A DNA stretch of 64,000 nucleotides from Burkholderia stagnalis (lineage in GTDB: Bacteria; Pseudomonadota; Gammaproteobacteria; Burkholderiales; Burkholderiaceae): positions 56,214 through 120,213 of the forward strand of contig NZ_CADESW010000024.1 of the NCBI RefSeq assembly GCF_902830275.1, read 5' to 3'. Positions 53,362-61,857 of this stretch are shown one piece after another. The stretch's first letter is position 1, and each line of letters begins with the position of its first letter. The position numbers and the translations under genes were made by a program. The notes beneath the pieces are model-generated. The model had not been told where the DNA came from. It worked only from the letters and a program-made list of their open reading frames with translations, and made no database searches.

Positions 53362-53736
53362 ATGAAAACCGTGCGTCTCGCCAGTTCCGCCCTGCTCGCC
53401 GTCGCTTGTGCGTCGGCCCTTGCCCAGAACGCCATCACCAAGGTCGAAAACGGCGCGCTGGTCGCCGCGAACGGGATGACCGTCTACGCGTTCGACAAGG
53501 ACAAGCCCAACGCCGGCACCAGCGCGTGCACGGGCCAGTGCGAAAGCTTCTGGCCGCCGTACAAAGCCAGCGCGAACGACGTGCCGGCCGGCCCGTACAC
53601 GATCGTCAAGCGCGACGACGGCACGCAGCAATGGGCGTACAAGGGCCGGCCGCTGTATTTCTTCTCGAAGGACATGAAACAGGGCGACCGCAACGGCGAC
53701 AACTTCAAGGACATGTGGCACGTGGTGGCGCCGTAA
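53362..53736 (+). CDS. COG4315-type secreted protein
   Basis: 124 residues. AGGAGG six bases before ATG 53362. Signal peptide to about 21 (ASALA), then the COG4315 'lipoprotein repeat' features: VYAFDKDKPNAGTSACTGQCESFWPPY and QWAYKGRPLYFFSKDMKQGD...DMWHVV. Two Cys in SACTGQC may bind a metal or form a disulfide. Family members are periplasmic and of unknown function. Monocistronic, with its own terminator. Confidence 0.87.
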   Translation: MKTVRLASSALLAVACASALAQNAITKVENGALVAANGMTVYAFDKDKPNAGTSACTGQCESFWPPYKASANDVPAGPYTIVKRDDGTQQWAYKGRPLYFFSKDMKQGDRNGDNFKDMWHVVAP

Positions 53737-53762
53737 GCGCCAGCCCCCGGCAGCCCCGACGC

Positions 53763-53798
53763 AAAAAAAGCCTGGCCGGATCGCGCCGGCCAGGCTTT
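53763..53798. terminator. bidirectional terminator
   Basis: AAAGCCTGGCCGG (53767-53779), loop ATCGCG, CCGGCCAGGCTTT (53786-53798): a perfect 13-bp stem with an A run on the left that gives a T tract on the minus strand. Serves the COG4315 gene and the convergent bau operon. Confidence 0.85.
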
Positions 53799-53857
53799 CA
53801 TCGATCGTTCGCGTCACGCGCCGCCCGGGCAGGCGGCGCGCACGCTCCCGCGCCGCG

Positions 53858-55375
53858 TCAGCGGCTCGACGGGAAGCTGAACACCGTCCCCTCGCGCACG
53901 CCGGCCGACGGCCAGCGCTGCGTGATCGTCTTGCGCTTCGTGTAGAACCGCACCGCGTCGGGGCCGTACGCGTGCAGGTCGCCGAACAGCGAGCGCTTCC
54001 AGCCGCCGAACGAGTGATACGCGACCGGCACCGGCAGCGGCACGTTGATGCCGACCATGCCGATCTGGATGTTGTCGCTGAAGTAGCGTGCCGCCTCGCC
54101 GTCGCGCGTGAAGAGGCACGTGCCGTTGCCGTATTCGTGCGCGTCGATCAGCGCCATCGCTTCGTCGAGCGACTTCACGCGGATCACGCCCAGCACCGGC
54201 CCGAAGATCTCGTGCTGGTAGATCGGCATGCCGGGCTTCACGTCGTCGAACAGGCACGGGCCGAGGTAGTAGCCGCCGTCGTGCCCATCCACCTTCACGC
54301 CGCGGCCGTCCACCACCAGCTTCGCGCCGGCCGCGACGCCGGCCTCGACGAAACCCGTCACCTTGTCGAAATGCTGCTGCGTGACGAGCGGGCCCATGTC
54401 GACGCCCGCGCCGCTGCCCGGCCCGACCTTCATCTTCGCGATCTCGGCCTTCAGGCCCGCGACGACCTGGTCGCCCGTCTCGTCGCCGATCGCGACGACG
54501 AGCGGAATCGCCATGCAGCGCTCGCCGCACGAACCGTACGCAGCGCCCATCAGCGCGTTCACCGCGTTGTCGATGTCGGCGTCCGGCATCACGACCGCGA
54601 AATTCTTCGCGCCGCCGAGCGCCTGCACGCGCTTGCCGTGCGCACAGCCGGTCGAGTAGATGTATTCGGCGATCGGCGTCGAGCCGACGAAGCTCACCGC
54701 CTTCACGCGCGGGTCGGTCAGGATCGTGTCGACCGCTTCCTTGTCGCCGTTCACGACGTTCAGCACGCCCGGCGGCAGGCCCGCCTCGAGCGCCAGCTCG
54801 GCCATCCGCAGCGTCGACGACGGCGTGCGCTCCGACGGCTTCAGCACGAACGTGTTGCCGCACGCGACGGCCATCGGCCACATCCACAGCGGCACCATCA
54901 CCGGGAAGTTGAACGGCGTGATGCCCGCGACGACGCCGAGCGACTGGAACTCGCTCCACGAGTCGATCGCCGGACCCACGTTCTTGCTGTGCTCGCCCTT
55001 CAGCAGCTCGGGCACGTAGGTCGCGTACTCGACGTTCTCGATGCCGCGCTGCAGCTCGCCCATCGCATCGGCGAGCACCTTGCCGTGCTCGGCCGTGATC
55101 AGCGCGCACAGCTCGTCCGCGTGTTCCTCGAGCAGCGTCTTGAAGCGGCTCATCACGCGCGCACGCTTCAGCGGCGGCGTGTTGCGCCACGCCGGGAACG
55201 CGGCCTGCGCGGACGCGATCGCGGCCTCGACGGTCGGCTTGTCGGCGAGCGCGACGCTCTTGTCCGATGCGCCGGTCGCCGGATCGAACACCGGCTGCAC
55301 GCGGCTGCCGCCATCGACGCGCTTGCCGTCGATCAGGTGGCCGAGGGTGGAAGTGACGTTGCTATCGTGTTTCAT
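53858..55375 (-). CDS. mmsA: CoA-acylating (methyl)malonate-semialdehyde dehydrogenase
   Basis: 505 residues. NAD-binding GVVAGITPFNFPVMVPLWMWP, catalytic Cys in YGSCGERCMAI, and FVGSTPIAEYIYSTG identify the CoA-dependent MmsA group. It makes acetyl-CoA or propionyl-CoA from malonate- or methylmalonate-semialdehyde. Second gene of a unit with the omega-aminotransferase at 55430 (54-base gap), the arrangement of the bauC-bauA beta-alanine pathway. It may equally serve valine catabolism. Confidence 0.93.
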   Translation of the reverse strand: MKHDSNVTSTLGHLIDGKRVDGGSRVQPVFDPATGASDKSVALADKPTVEAAIASAQAAFPAWRNTPPLKRARVMSRFKTLLEEHADELCALITAEHGKVLADAMGELQRGIENVEYATYVPELLKGEHSKNVGPAIDSWSEFQSLGVVAGITPFNFPVMVPLWMWPMAVACGNTFVLKPSERTPSSTLRMAELALEAGLPPGVLNVVNGDKEAVDTILTDPRVKAVSFVGSTPIAEYIYSTGCAHGKRVQALGGAKNFAVVMPDADIDNAVNALMGAAYGSCGERCMAIPLVVAIGDETGDQVVAGLKAEIAKMKVGPGSGAGVDMGPLVTQQHFDKVTGFVEAGVAAGAKLVVDGRGVKVDGHDGGYYLGPCLFDDVKPGMPIYQHEIFGPVLGVIRVKSLDEAMALIDAHEYGNGTCLFTRDGEAARYFSDNIQIGMVGINVPLPVPVAYHSFGGWKRSLFGDLHAYGPDAVRFYTKRKTITQRWPSAGVREGTVFSFPSSR

Positions 55376-55429
55376 CGTCGAGGCTCGTTCGTGAATTCGG
55401 TCAGTCGTTCGGCAGGCCGGCGGCGCGGC

Positions 55430-56788
55430 TCAGTCCACTTCGTTCAGCGCGTCGGACAGCGCGTTCACGAGGTTGTCGATCTCGCGCTTCTCGGAGATGA
55501 ACGGCGGCGCGAGCTGGATCGTGTCGCCGCCGTAGCGCACGTAGAAGCCTTTCGCCCAGCAGCGCATCGCGATCTCGTAGGGGCGGCGCGCCGGCTCGCC
55601 GGGCAGCGCCGCGATCGTCAGGCCGGCGGCGAGCCCGCAGTTGCGGATGTCCGCGATATGGCGCTGGCCCTTCAGCCCGTGCACGGCCGCCTCGAAATGC
55701 GGCGCGAGTTCGCGCACGCGGCCGATCGCGTCCTCCTTCACGAGCAGGTCGAGCGCCGCGACGCCGGCCGCGCACGCGACCGGGTGCGCCGAGTACGTGT
55801 AGCCGTGCGGGAACTCGAGCATGTACTCGGGGCCGCCGGCGGCCATGAACGTGTCGTAGATGTCCTTCTTCGCGACCACGGCGCCGAGCGGCTGCGCGCC
55901 GTTGGTCACCTGCTTCGCGATGTTCAGGATGTCCGGCGTCACGCCGAACGCTTCCGCGCCCGTCAGCGCGCCGGCGCGGCCGAAGCCCGTGATGACCTCG
56001 TCGAAGATCAGCAGGATGTCGTGTGCGGTGCAGATCTCGCGCAGGCGCTGCAGATAGCCTTTCGGCGGCACGATGACGCCCGCCGAGCCCGCGAACGGCT
56101 CGACGATCACCGCCGCGATGTTCGACGCGTCGTGCAGCGCGATCAGGTCGAGCAGGCGGTCGGCCAGCTCGGCGCCGTGTTCCGGCATGCCGCGCGAGAA
56201 CGCGTTCTGCGCGAGCTGCGTATGCGGCAGGAAATCGGCGTCGATGCCCTGGCCGAACAGCTTGCGGTTCGGCCCGATGCCGCCCACCGAGATGCCGCCG
56301 AAATTCACGCCGTGGTAGCCCTTCTCGCGGCCGATCAGGCGCGTCTTGGTGCCCTTGCCCTTCGCGCGCCAGTACGCGCGCGCCAGCTTCAGCGACGTGT
56401 CGGTCGCCTCCGAGCCCGAACTCGTGAAGAACACGTAGTCGAGGCCGGCCGGCGTCAGGTCCTTGATCCTGTTCGCGAGCTCGAACGACTTCGGGTGGCC
56501 GTACTGGAACGCCGGCGCGTAGTCGAGCTGCGCGACCTGGCGGCTCACCGCTTCGGTGATCTCGGTGCGGCCGTGGCCGAGGCCCGTGCACCAGAGGCCC
56601 GACAGGCCGTCGTAGATCTTGCGGCCTTCGGCATCCGTGTAATACGCGCCCTTGGCCGACACGATCATGCGCGGATCGGCCTTGAACTGGCGGTTGGCGG
56701 TAAACGGCATCCAGTGCGCGTCGAGCCACGCGGCATCGGTGCGCAGGGTCGTGTTGTCCTGTTGTGCAGCGGTGAGGGTGTCGGTCAT
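55430..56788 (-). CDS. bauA: omega-amino acid (beta-alanine):pyruvate aminotransferase
   Basis: 452 residues, class III PLP aminotransferase. FFTSSGSEATDTSLKLARAY, GYHGVNFGGISVGG, the IFDEVITGFGR motif and the PLP lysine in NIAKQVTNGAQPLGAV. The opening LDAHWMPFTANRQFK is typical of beta-alanine:pyruvate transaminases. ATG 56788 matches homologues I recall; ATG 56836 is open upstream. First gene of the operon with mmsA; a LysR gene is divergent. Confidence 0.92.
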   Translation of the reverse strand: MTDTLTAAQQDNTTLRTDAAWLDAHWMPFTANRQFKADPRMIVSAKGAYYTDAEGRKIYDGLSGLWCTGLGHGRTEITEAVSRQVAQLDYAPAFQYGHPKSFELANRIKDLTPAGLDYVFFTSSGSEATDTSLKLARAYWRAKGKGTKTRLIGREKGYHGVNFGGISVGGIGPNRKLFGQGIDADFLPHTQLAQNAFSRGMPEHGAELADRLLDLIALHDASNIAAVIVEPFAGSAGVIVPPKGYLQRLREICTAHDILLIFDEVITGFGRAGALTGAEAFGVTPDILNIAKQVTNGAQPLGAVVAKKDIYDTFMAAGGPEYMLEFPHGYTYSAHPVACAAGVAALDLLVKEDAIGRVRELAPHFEAAVHGLKGQRHIADIRNCGLAAGLTIAALPGEPARRPYEIAMRCWAKGFYVRYGGDTIQLAPPFISEKREIDNLVNALSDALNEVD

Positions 56789-56858
56789 ATGTCGGTCGGC
56801 GCGGCGCGCCTCTCCTCCTGGGTAGATGTTGCGCATTGTCGGCACGCCAATTAGTCTT

Positions 56859-56877
56859 TTGAATATCGCAATATCAA
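56859..56877. promoter_or_regulatory. LysR-type binding-site candidate
   Basis: TTGAATATCGCAATATCAA, an interrupted palindrome with TTGA/TCAA ends in the divergent region between bauA and the LysR gene. The region is AT-rich against its surroundings. The site is 18 bases before the LysR ATG at 56895. Confidence 0.4.
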
Positions 56878-56894
56878 TGTTCACTTGCGCAACT

Positions 56895-57854
56895 ATGCAA
56901 GCAAAGAAACCGAAGAGCCGCGCGCTGCTCGGCCAGCTCAGCGACATGGACCTGCGCCTCTTGCGGGTCTTCAAGGGCGTCGTGCAGTGCGGCGGGATGG
57001 CGGCGGCCGAGCTGGAGCTGAACATCGGCATCTCGACCATCAGCCGGCATGTGAAGGATCTCGAGACACGCCTCGGCCTCGTGCTGTGCCGGCGCGGCCG
57101 CGCGGGCTTCACGCTGACGCCCGAGGGCCAGACGGTCTACGAGGAGACGCTGCGCCTGCTCGCGTCGATGGAGGCGTTCCGCAGCCGGGTGGATGGCATC
57201 CACGACCGGATGGGCGGCGAGCTGCACGTCGCGGTGTTCGACAAGACCGCGACCAACCCGAACGCACGCCTCGGCGACGCGATCCGCCAGTTCGCCGACG
57301 AAGCGCCGGATGTCGCGCTGAACCTGCACGTCGCGTCGATCAACGAGGTCGAGCGCGGGATCATCGACGGCAGCTACCAGGTCGGGATCATCCCGGCGCA
57401 CCGCAGCTCCGGCAGCCTCGTGTATGCCGAGCTGTTCGACGAGCGGATGCTGCTGTACTGCGGCCGCCAGCACCCGCTGTTCGATGCGCCGCACGGCAAG
57501 CTCACGTGGACGACGATCCGCCACCACGCGTTCGCGGGGCTCGGCTTTCATTCGCCGAACATGGAGCTGAGCCATCGCGCGAAGCTCACGCGCAGCGCGA
57601 CCGCGTCCGACCAGGAGTCGATCGCGACGCTGATCCTGTCCGGGCGGTATCTCGGCTTTTTGCCGGATCATTACGCGGAGAGCTTCGAGAACAAGGGACT
57701 GATGCAGGCGGTTGCGCCGCACCGGTTCAACTACCGGTGCCGGTTCGTGAGCTTGTTGCGGCGCTCGCCGCGGCCTTCAAGGGCGGCGTTGTTGTTCCAG
57801 TCGTGCCTGGAAGCCGCGCATGCTGCCGGGCGGCAGAATGGCGCGGGCGCGTGA
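56895..57854 (+). CDS. LysR-family regulator of the bau-type operon
   Basis: 319 residues. Winged helix MDLRLLRVFKGVVQCGGMAAAELELNIGISTISRHVKDLETRLG, then an effector-binding domain. ATG 56895 (MQAKKPKSR) is preferred; upstream in-frame codons would cross the operator region. Divergent from bauA-mmsA. Its layout matches BauR of Pseudomonas, which activates beta-alanine catabolism; that role is inferred here. Confidence 0.9.
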   Translation: MQAKKPKSRALLGQLSDMDLRLLRVFKGVVQCGGMAAAELELNIGISTISRHVKDLETRLGLVLCRRGRAGFTLTPEGQTVYEETLRLLASMEAFRSRVDGIHDRMGGELHVAVFDKTATNPNARLGDAIRQFADEAPDVALNLHVASINEVERGIIDGSYQVGIIPAHRSSGSLVYAELFDERMLLYCGRQHPLFDAPHGKLTWTTIRHHAFAGLGFHSPNMELSHRAKLTRSATASDQESIATLILSGRYLGFLPDHYAESFENKGLMQAVAPHRFNYRCRFVSLLRRSPRPSRAALLFQSCLEAAHAAGRQNGAGA

Positions 57855-58008
57855 CGGCGGCGGTCAATCCTTGCGCATGCAAAGGTTATCGCGTCAATTG
57901 TCGCGACAGCAGGCACAATACGTTCCGCCGATGACGCCGGCCGCACACGCGTTCGATACTCGAACATGATCGCTTCGTGCCGCCGGCGTCCGTTCTTCCG
58001 ATGCCGTC

Positions 58009-59277
58009 ATGAGCCACACGATTCCCGACCCTGCCGCCGCGCCCGCGCGCAGCCCGAACGCCCCCCGCTTCCTGCTGTTCCTGATCTGCCTGTTCGCGTC
58101 CGCCGGGCAGCTCGCGATCGACATCTACGTGCCCGCGCTGCCCGCGATGGCGCGCTACTTTGCCACGTCGCCGCAGGCGATCCAGTCGAGCGTATCCGGC
58201 TACATGGCCGCCTACGCATTCGGCCAGCTCGTGTTCGGGCCGATCGCCGACGCCTATGGCCGCAAACGCGTGCTGGCTTTCGGGCTGGTGGTCTATACGA
58301 TCGGCTGCCTGCTGTCGCTCGGCGCGCAGAACCTGGAAACGTTTCTGCTGGCCCGCTGCCTGCAGGGCTTCGGCATCGCGACCACCAACCTGATGGCGAA
58401 GGCCATCATCACCGATTCGTTCACCGGCCAGGCGCTGTTGCATGCGTTCACCTACATGTCGATCGCATGGGGGCTCGCGCCGATCGTCGCGCCCGTGATC
58501 GGCGCCCATCTGCAGACGTGGTTCGGCTGGCAGGCGTGCCTCGTGTTCCTGCTCGTCTATTCGCTGCTGATGTGGGCAGTGCTGTGGCGCTATCGCGAGA
58601 CCTTGCCACGGCCGGTGCGGCTCGAACCGCGCACGCTGATCGCGAACACGGGCAAGGTGCTGTCGAGCCCCGTGTTCCAGAGTTGCTTCCTCGCGCAGGG
58701 GCTGTGCTACAGCATCCTGCTCGTGTTCAACATCGTCGGGCCGTTCATGGTGCAGAACACGCTGCACAAGCCGCCGACCTATTTCGGCTATCTCGCGCTC
58801 GGCATCGGGATGATGTATTTCCTCGGCGGCCTGTCGAACCGCGTGCATGGCCCGCGCCTGCCGTCCCCGGAGCGTCGGCTGCACATCGGCGTGCGCGTGA
58901 TGGCGGCCGCGGCGATCGCGATGCTCGTGCTCGCGCTGACGGTCGGCCTGCGGGTCTGGACGCTCGCCGCGCCGGTGCTCGTGATGGGCTTCTGCGCCGG
59001 TGCGATGTATCCGACGCTGATGGCCAAGGGCAATTCGCTGTTCCCGCACATCGCGGGCCTGACGAGCGCGATCCTCGGCTGTGCGCTGCTGCTCGTGTCG
59101 TCGGCGATGATGGGGCTCGCGGGCTTCGTGTCGGTGCATGTGCTGACGCCGCTCGCGGTGTTCTTCGTGATTCTTGCGGTCACGGTGGTCGTGATGGTGA
59201 CGAAGCTGCTGCGGCATCTTGCGCAGCAGGAGCAGGCGGGTGGTGTAGCGGCGCGTGGGAACCGTGAGGCAGCGTGA
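58009..59277 (+). CDS. Bcr/CflA-type MFS exporter
   Basis: 422 residues, 12 spans. LASAGQLAIDIYVPALPAMARYF-type opening, GQLVFGPIADAYGRKR (MFS motif A) and ARCLQGFGIATTNLMAKAII (motif C region) are typical of the Bcr/CflA drug-resistance group. Exports chloramphenicol-, sulfonamide- or dipeptide-like compounds in known members; the substrate here is unknown. Last core-like gene before the Rhs region. Confidence 0.9.
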   Translation: MSHTIPDPAAAPARSPNAPRFLLFLICLFASAGQLAIDIYVPALPAMARYFATSPQAIQSSVSGYMAAYAFGQLVFGPIADAYGRKRVLAFGLVVYTIGCLLSLGAQNLETFLLARCLQGFGIATTNLMAKAIITDSFTGQALLHAFTYMSIAWGLAPIVAPVIGAHLQTWFGWQACLVFLLVYSLLMWAVLWRYRETLPRPVRLEPRTLIANTGKVLSSPVFQSCFLAQGLCYSILLVFNIVGPFMVQNTLHKPPTYFGYLALGIGMMYFLGGLSNRVHGPRLPSPERRLHIGVRVMAAAAIAMLVLALTVGLRVWTLAAPVLVMGFCAGAMYPTLMAKGNSLFPHIAGLTSAILGCALLLVSSAMMGLAGFVSVHVLTPLAVFFVILAVTVVVMVTKLLRHLAQQEQAGGVAARGNREAA

Positions 59278-59334
59278 GTTGCATGGGCGGCACTGGGGAC
59301 GTATGTGCGCCCCGCTCTGCGATAATGCGCGCGC

Positions 59335-59598
59335 TTATTCAATAGTCGCGTCGGCCCCGAATGCGATCAACTGGCAGCCGCACGCGCACCGATGACCGTG
59401 CAGGGCGACAGGAACGCCATTGTCGAGAATCATGTCCGATCCTTCTATGATGGGGTTCACGCCGTGCCCTTCGATCGGACACGACACCAGATCGCCGCGA
59501 CGGGCAGCTTTGCGCCCCATCACGTCCATCGTGTCGGAGCCCGTGATGATGGAGCCGCCGTGGGTGGTTGGGTCGCCGATGCATGCAATTGAAGTCAC
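59335..59598 (-). CDS. PAAR-domain spike-tip protein
   Basis: 87 residues, almost exactly one PAAR domain: IACIGDPTTHGGSIITGS, DLVSCPIEGHGVNPIIEGS, VALHGHRCACGCQLIAFG. PAAR proteins cap the VgrG spike of type VI secretion systems with a zinc-bound cone and carry effectors. No effector is fused. It lies downstream of the Rhs toxin genes on the same strand, suiting delivery of Rhs cargo by type VI secretion. Confidence 0.9.
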   Translation of the reverse strand: MTSIACIGDPTTHGGSIITGSDTMDVMGRKAARRGDLVSCPIEGHGVNPIIEGSDMILDNGVPVALHGHRCACGCQLIAFGADATIE

Positions 59599-59875
59599 GG
59601 GTTTGCTCCGGGAAAATTCACATTTTTAGGCCACGTATTTCAGGTCTCAGCGAGTGGCTGTTGCGCTGATCTCGATGCTGCAGAGCACCGAATTTGCCGA
59701 CGTCCGAAAGCAATGGGAATATCCACATTGTTGCGAGAGCGGCGCTTTCTTACCGAGGGTTTATCAATTTTCAGCCCGCTTCCGTCGGCGCTTAAAGCTC
59801 CGCGTACAACCTATTCCCACTCTGTATTCGAGCGAGACCTGTCAACGCATGCGCCCGAGGCCACTTCAAAGTCTC

Positions 59876-60460
59876 TCATTCCTGCTCTACGGCACAATAC
59901 ACGGAAGTACGAAAATCAGAACTGCCTTTTGACGTGCTGAGGAATACCCTAAACGTTCCAATTTTCTCGTCCAAGCCTTGGTCGAGATAGCCAGGGTTGT
60001 ACTTGACCGAGCGCACATACGCAATCGAATCCCCTTGCGACGCATCATTGAATCGACTCACGAAAGGCCCCGCACGCTCGTATCCCGTCAGCGCCCGATC
60101 AAGTTTTGCCTTGACGTCTTCAATATTTCCCTTGACGTCGATCGCCAAGCTGGATCCGGCGGGATAAGCGTTTTTCAGCAACACGACCGACTCCACCGAG
60201 AAGCCCCATAGCGTCACCCCCGGCTTCACACCGAATATCACCTCTGCGCCGTCTGCGATAGCCTGCCCGGCCCCGACCACCTTGCGAAGCTGTTGCAACT
60301 TCGAAAGATCCGCGTTGCCATCGGGCTTATAGAATTTATCCGGCATGCTCGCAGTGCACAGTGTCTTGTCTGCCAGCCAACTCAGCTCTTCCGATTGCGC
60401 AACATTGAATACAAATAGCGCCGACAGACCAGCAATCATTGAAGCCACTCTTACTTTCAT
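59876..60460 (-). CDS. exported hypothetical protein
   Basis: 194 residues. Signal peptide about 1-23 (MKVRVASMIAGLSALFVFN...), mature part with two Cys (LCTASMP and VYCAVEQE) that could bridge start to end. No recognised domain. A longer frame runs to 60559, but the signal-peptide start at ATG 60460 is much more natural. GC is low. Placed between the PAAR gene and toxin/immunity remnants; a periplasmic immunity role is possible but unsupported. Confidence 0.6.
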   Translation of the reverse strand: MKVRVASMIAGLSALFVFNVAQSEELSWLADKTLCTASMPDKFYKPDGNADLSKLQQLRKVVGAGQAIADGAEVIFGVKPGVTLWGFSVESVVLLKNAYPAGSSLAIDVKGNIEDVKAKLDRALTGYERAGPFVSRFNDASQGDSIAYVRSVKYNPGYLDQGLDEKIGTFRVFLSTSKGSSDFRTSVYCAVEQE

Positions 60461-60606
60461 AAAAACCCCACAAATAAAATAATCAATCCCCGATGGAGAT
60501 GCTCCATTCCAAGAAGAACTTGACCAGTTATCCTTGATACGCGACAGTTGCCCCGCCACATTGAAGCGATATCGCTTCCCATCTGAACTGCTCGACCTCG
60601 GTCAGA

Positions 60607-60828
60607 TTAGCGGGACAAGAAATCTGCACCTGCATCCTTGATGTCTTCGTCGGAACTATCCAGAGCACGCTTCGCAAATTTAATCATCAACCCTCGATCC
60701 AACTCACAACACAACTCTAGCAAGCAGCAATATTCTTCATAACCCCCATTAACCAGCATCTCATCAACTTCCGCCTCGATATTTTCCATCACCCAATCGC
60801 GCGGCAGCCCAATATCAAATTTCTGCAC
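60607..60828 (-). CDS. small acidic protein, possible immunity protein
   Basis: 73 residues, strongly acidic, helical: MQKFDIGLPRDWVMENIEAE, EEYCCLLELCCELDRGLM and AKRALDSSDEDIKDAGADFLSR. The last part looks like a HEAT-type helix pair. Low GC and position behind an Rhs toxin fragment are typical of immunity genes. No family recognised. It may be a complete small protein or the tail of a larger one. Confidence 0.45.
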   Translation of the reverse strand: MQKFDIGLPRDWVMENIEAEVDEMLVNGGYEEYCCLLELCCELDRGLMIKFAKRALDSSDEDIKDAGADFLSR

Positions 60829-60865
60829 TCTTCCGTGAAACCATTTACATAACTTGACATTGCGA

Positions 60866-61069
60866 TCAGCTGCTTAAAAAAATGACTCCCCCTGACTCAG
60901 GATAGCTCGACACCAAATCGATGGCCACAGTCCTTTCCTCAGGCACGAAAAAGGCTCCCTGAACAAAGGCAACAGCAGATGGCTTTTTTACAAACCCATC
61001 TCTCAATTTCACGCATCTCTGAAAAGCCTCTTTAAGATCTTTCCACGATCCACTTTCTTTATCTTTCAT
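60866..61069 (-). CDS. putative immunity protein of the orphan Rhs toxin
   Basis: 67 residues starting 23 bases after the read-through end of the Tse2-like toxin fragment. MKDKESGSWKDLKEAFQRCVKLRDGF, then VAFVQGAFFVPEERTVAIDLVSSYPE. Small size and direct downstream position match toxin-immunity pairs (Tsi2, the Tse2 antagonist, is also under 80 residues), but I cannot show sequence relation to Tsi2. GC is low. Confidence 0.5.
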   Translation of the reverse strand: MKDKESGSWKDLKEAFQRCVKLRDGFVKKPSAVAFVQGAFFVPEERTVAIDLVSSYPESGGVIFLSS

Positions 61070-61092
61070 AGCTACTTTTTCCCAGCCTTAAT

Positions 61093-61592
61093 TCAAGAAA
61101 GATTTTTGAATTTCTCGACAAATGTCTATCCCGACATTCGCTTAGACGGACAAACTGTATGGTGAGTTGCGGCATGCGATCCGCCAACATCCTTGCCATC
61201 CGCAACAACCTCTATCCCATCTGGGAGTTCCGATCCAGCTGGAAGCTTGTGATAGGTGCCACTGATAGGTGCCTTCTTGACATCACCGAATGTCGACGCT
61301 CCTCCTTCAGTAGTCGGCCCCACCATTCCAGCTGCGTCGGCAATCAAGTCTGCGTTTTGTCCCGGTTTTGTGTTAACGCCCTGGATTCTAGGTTCGCGCG
61401 GACCACTGGCATTACCAAATGCATATAAGTCGCATGTTGTCTTAGCCAAGCCCAGCGGATCAATCCACCCGACCGGGTTCGGCGCGTACTGGAACGCGTT
61501 CAACCCTCCCGCCAACCCGATCGGGTCTTTCGATATGAATCGCCCCGAACTGGGATCGTAATACCGACACCGGTTGTAATGCAGCCCCGTCT
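61093..61592 (-). pseudogene. orphan Rhs C-terminal toxin (Tse2-like ADP-ribosyltransferase), amber-interrupted
   Basis: A 5'-less Rhs end. It begins abruptly at ACG 61592 in the core phrase TGLHYNRCRYYDPSSGRF, continues SKDPIGLAGGLNAFQYAPNPVGWIDPLGLA, then a variable tip: CDLYAFGNASGPREPR, GMVGPTTEGGASTFGD, GTYHKLPAGSELPDGIEVVADGKDVGG and HHTVCPSKRMSG. The tip matches the Tse2-type ADP-ribosyltransferase toxin pattern. TAG at 61126-61128 stops the frame; the next ten codons (TFVEKFKNLS, then TGA at 61093) read as the natural end, so one base change from GAG or CAG likely truncated it. An in-frame TAG also sits at the 5' breakpoint. It has no start of its own except TTG 61515. Confidence 0.6.
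61451..61592 (-). repeat. Rhs core-end direct repeat, copy in the orphan module
   Basis: 142 bases homologous, gap-free and in the same orientation to 62658-62799; both encode the end of the Rhs core (TGLHYNR to WIDPLGL). It is diverged in many third positions, so an old duplication or independent acquisition. Such core homology is what lets new toxin tips recombine in. Confidence 0.75.
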
Positions 61593-61857
61593 AGTTGCCG
61601 CTACCCATGGCCTTACGGTCGCCAAAATCTCCCGCACCGACGCAGTTCACTCTCCGCGTCGGAGCGGTATGGCTTGTCGACCGACGTACTCTCGGGCCTT
61701 GCGGAGCAAGGCACTCCGACATTCCTAGGCATTTCGCACTAGCAGGCGTGCCGCGGAACCGTACCTGTATCAACGATGACCGCCGAGCGGCATTGCACAC
61801 TGCCCGATTTCACGATGCGTATCTCCTGCCAACACGCGTTGCTTGACGCAGAGATCA
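61593..61857. other. unidentified insert between Rhs modules
   Basis: About 265 bases between the orphan Rhs breakpoint and the end of the immunity gene at 61858. Its GC is higher than that of the flanking toxin tips. An antisense frame (61591-61800) reads CLGMSECLAPQGPRVRRSTSH and may be the tail of some mobile element, but I cannot name it. No terminal inverted repeat was found. Confidence 0.35.

Noticed and set aside
53972..56854. 960-codon frame antisense to mmsA and bauA
   Set aside because: Antisense to two genes with intact catalytic motifs; no domain of its own.
61591..61800. Transposase or intron-protein tail
   Set aside because: The translated frame is suggestive of a mobile element but matches no motif I can name, and no terminal repeats are visible.
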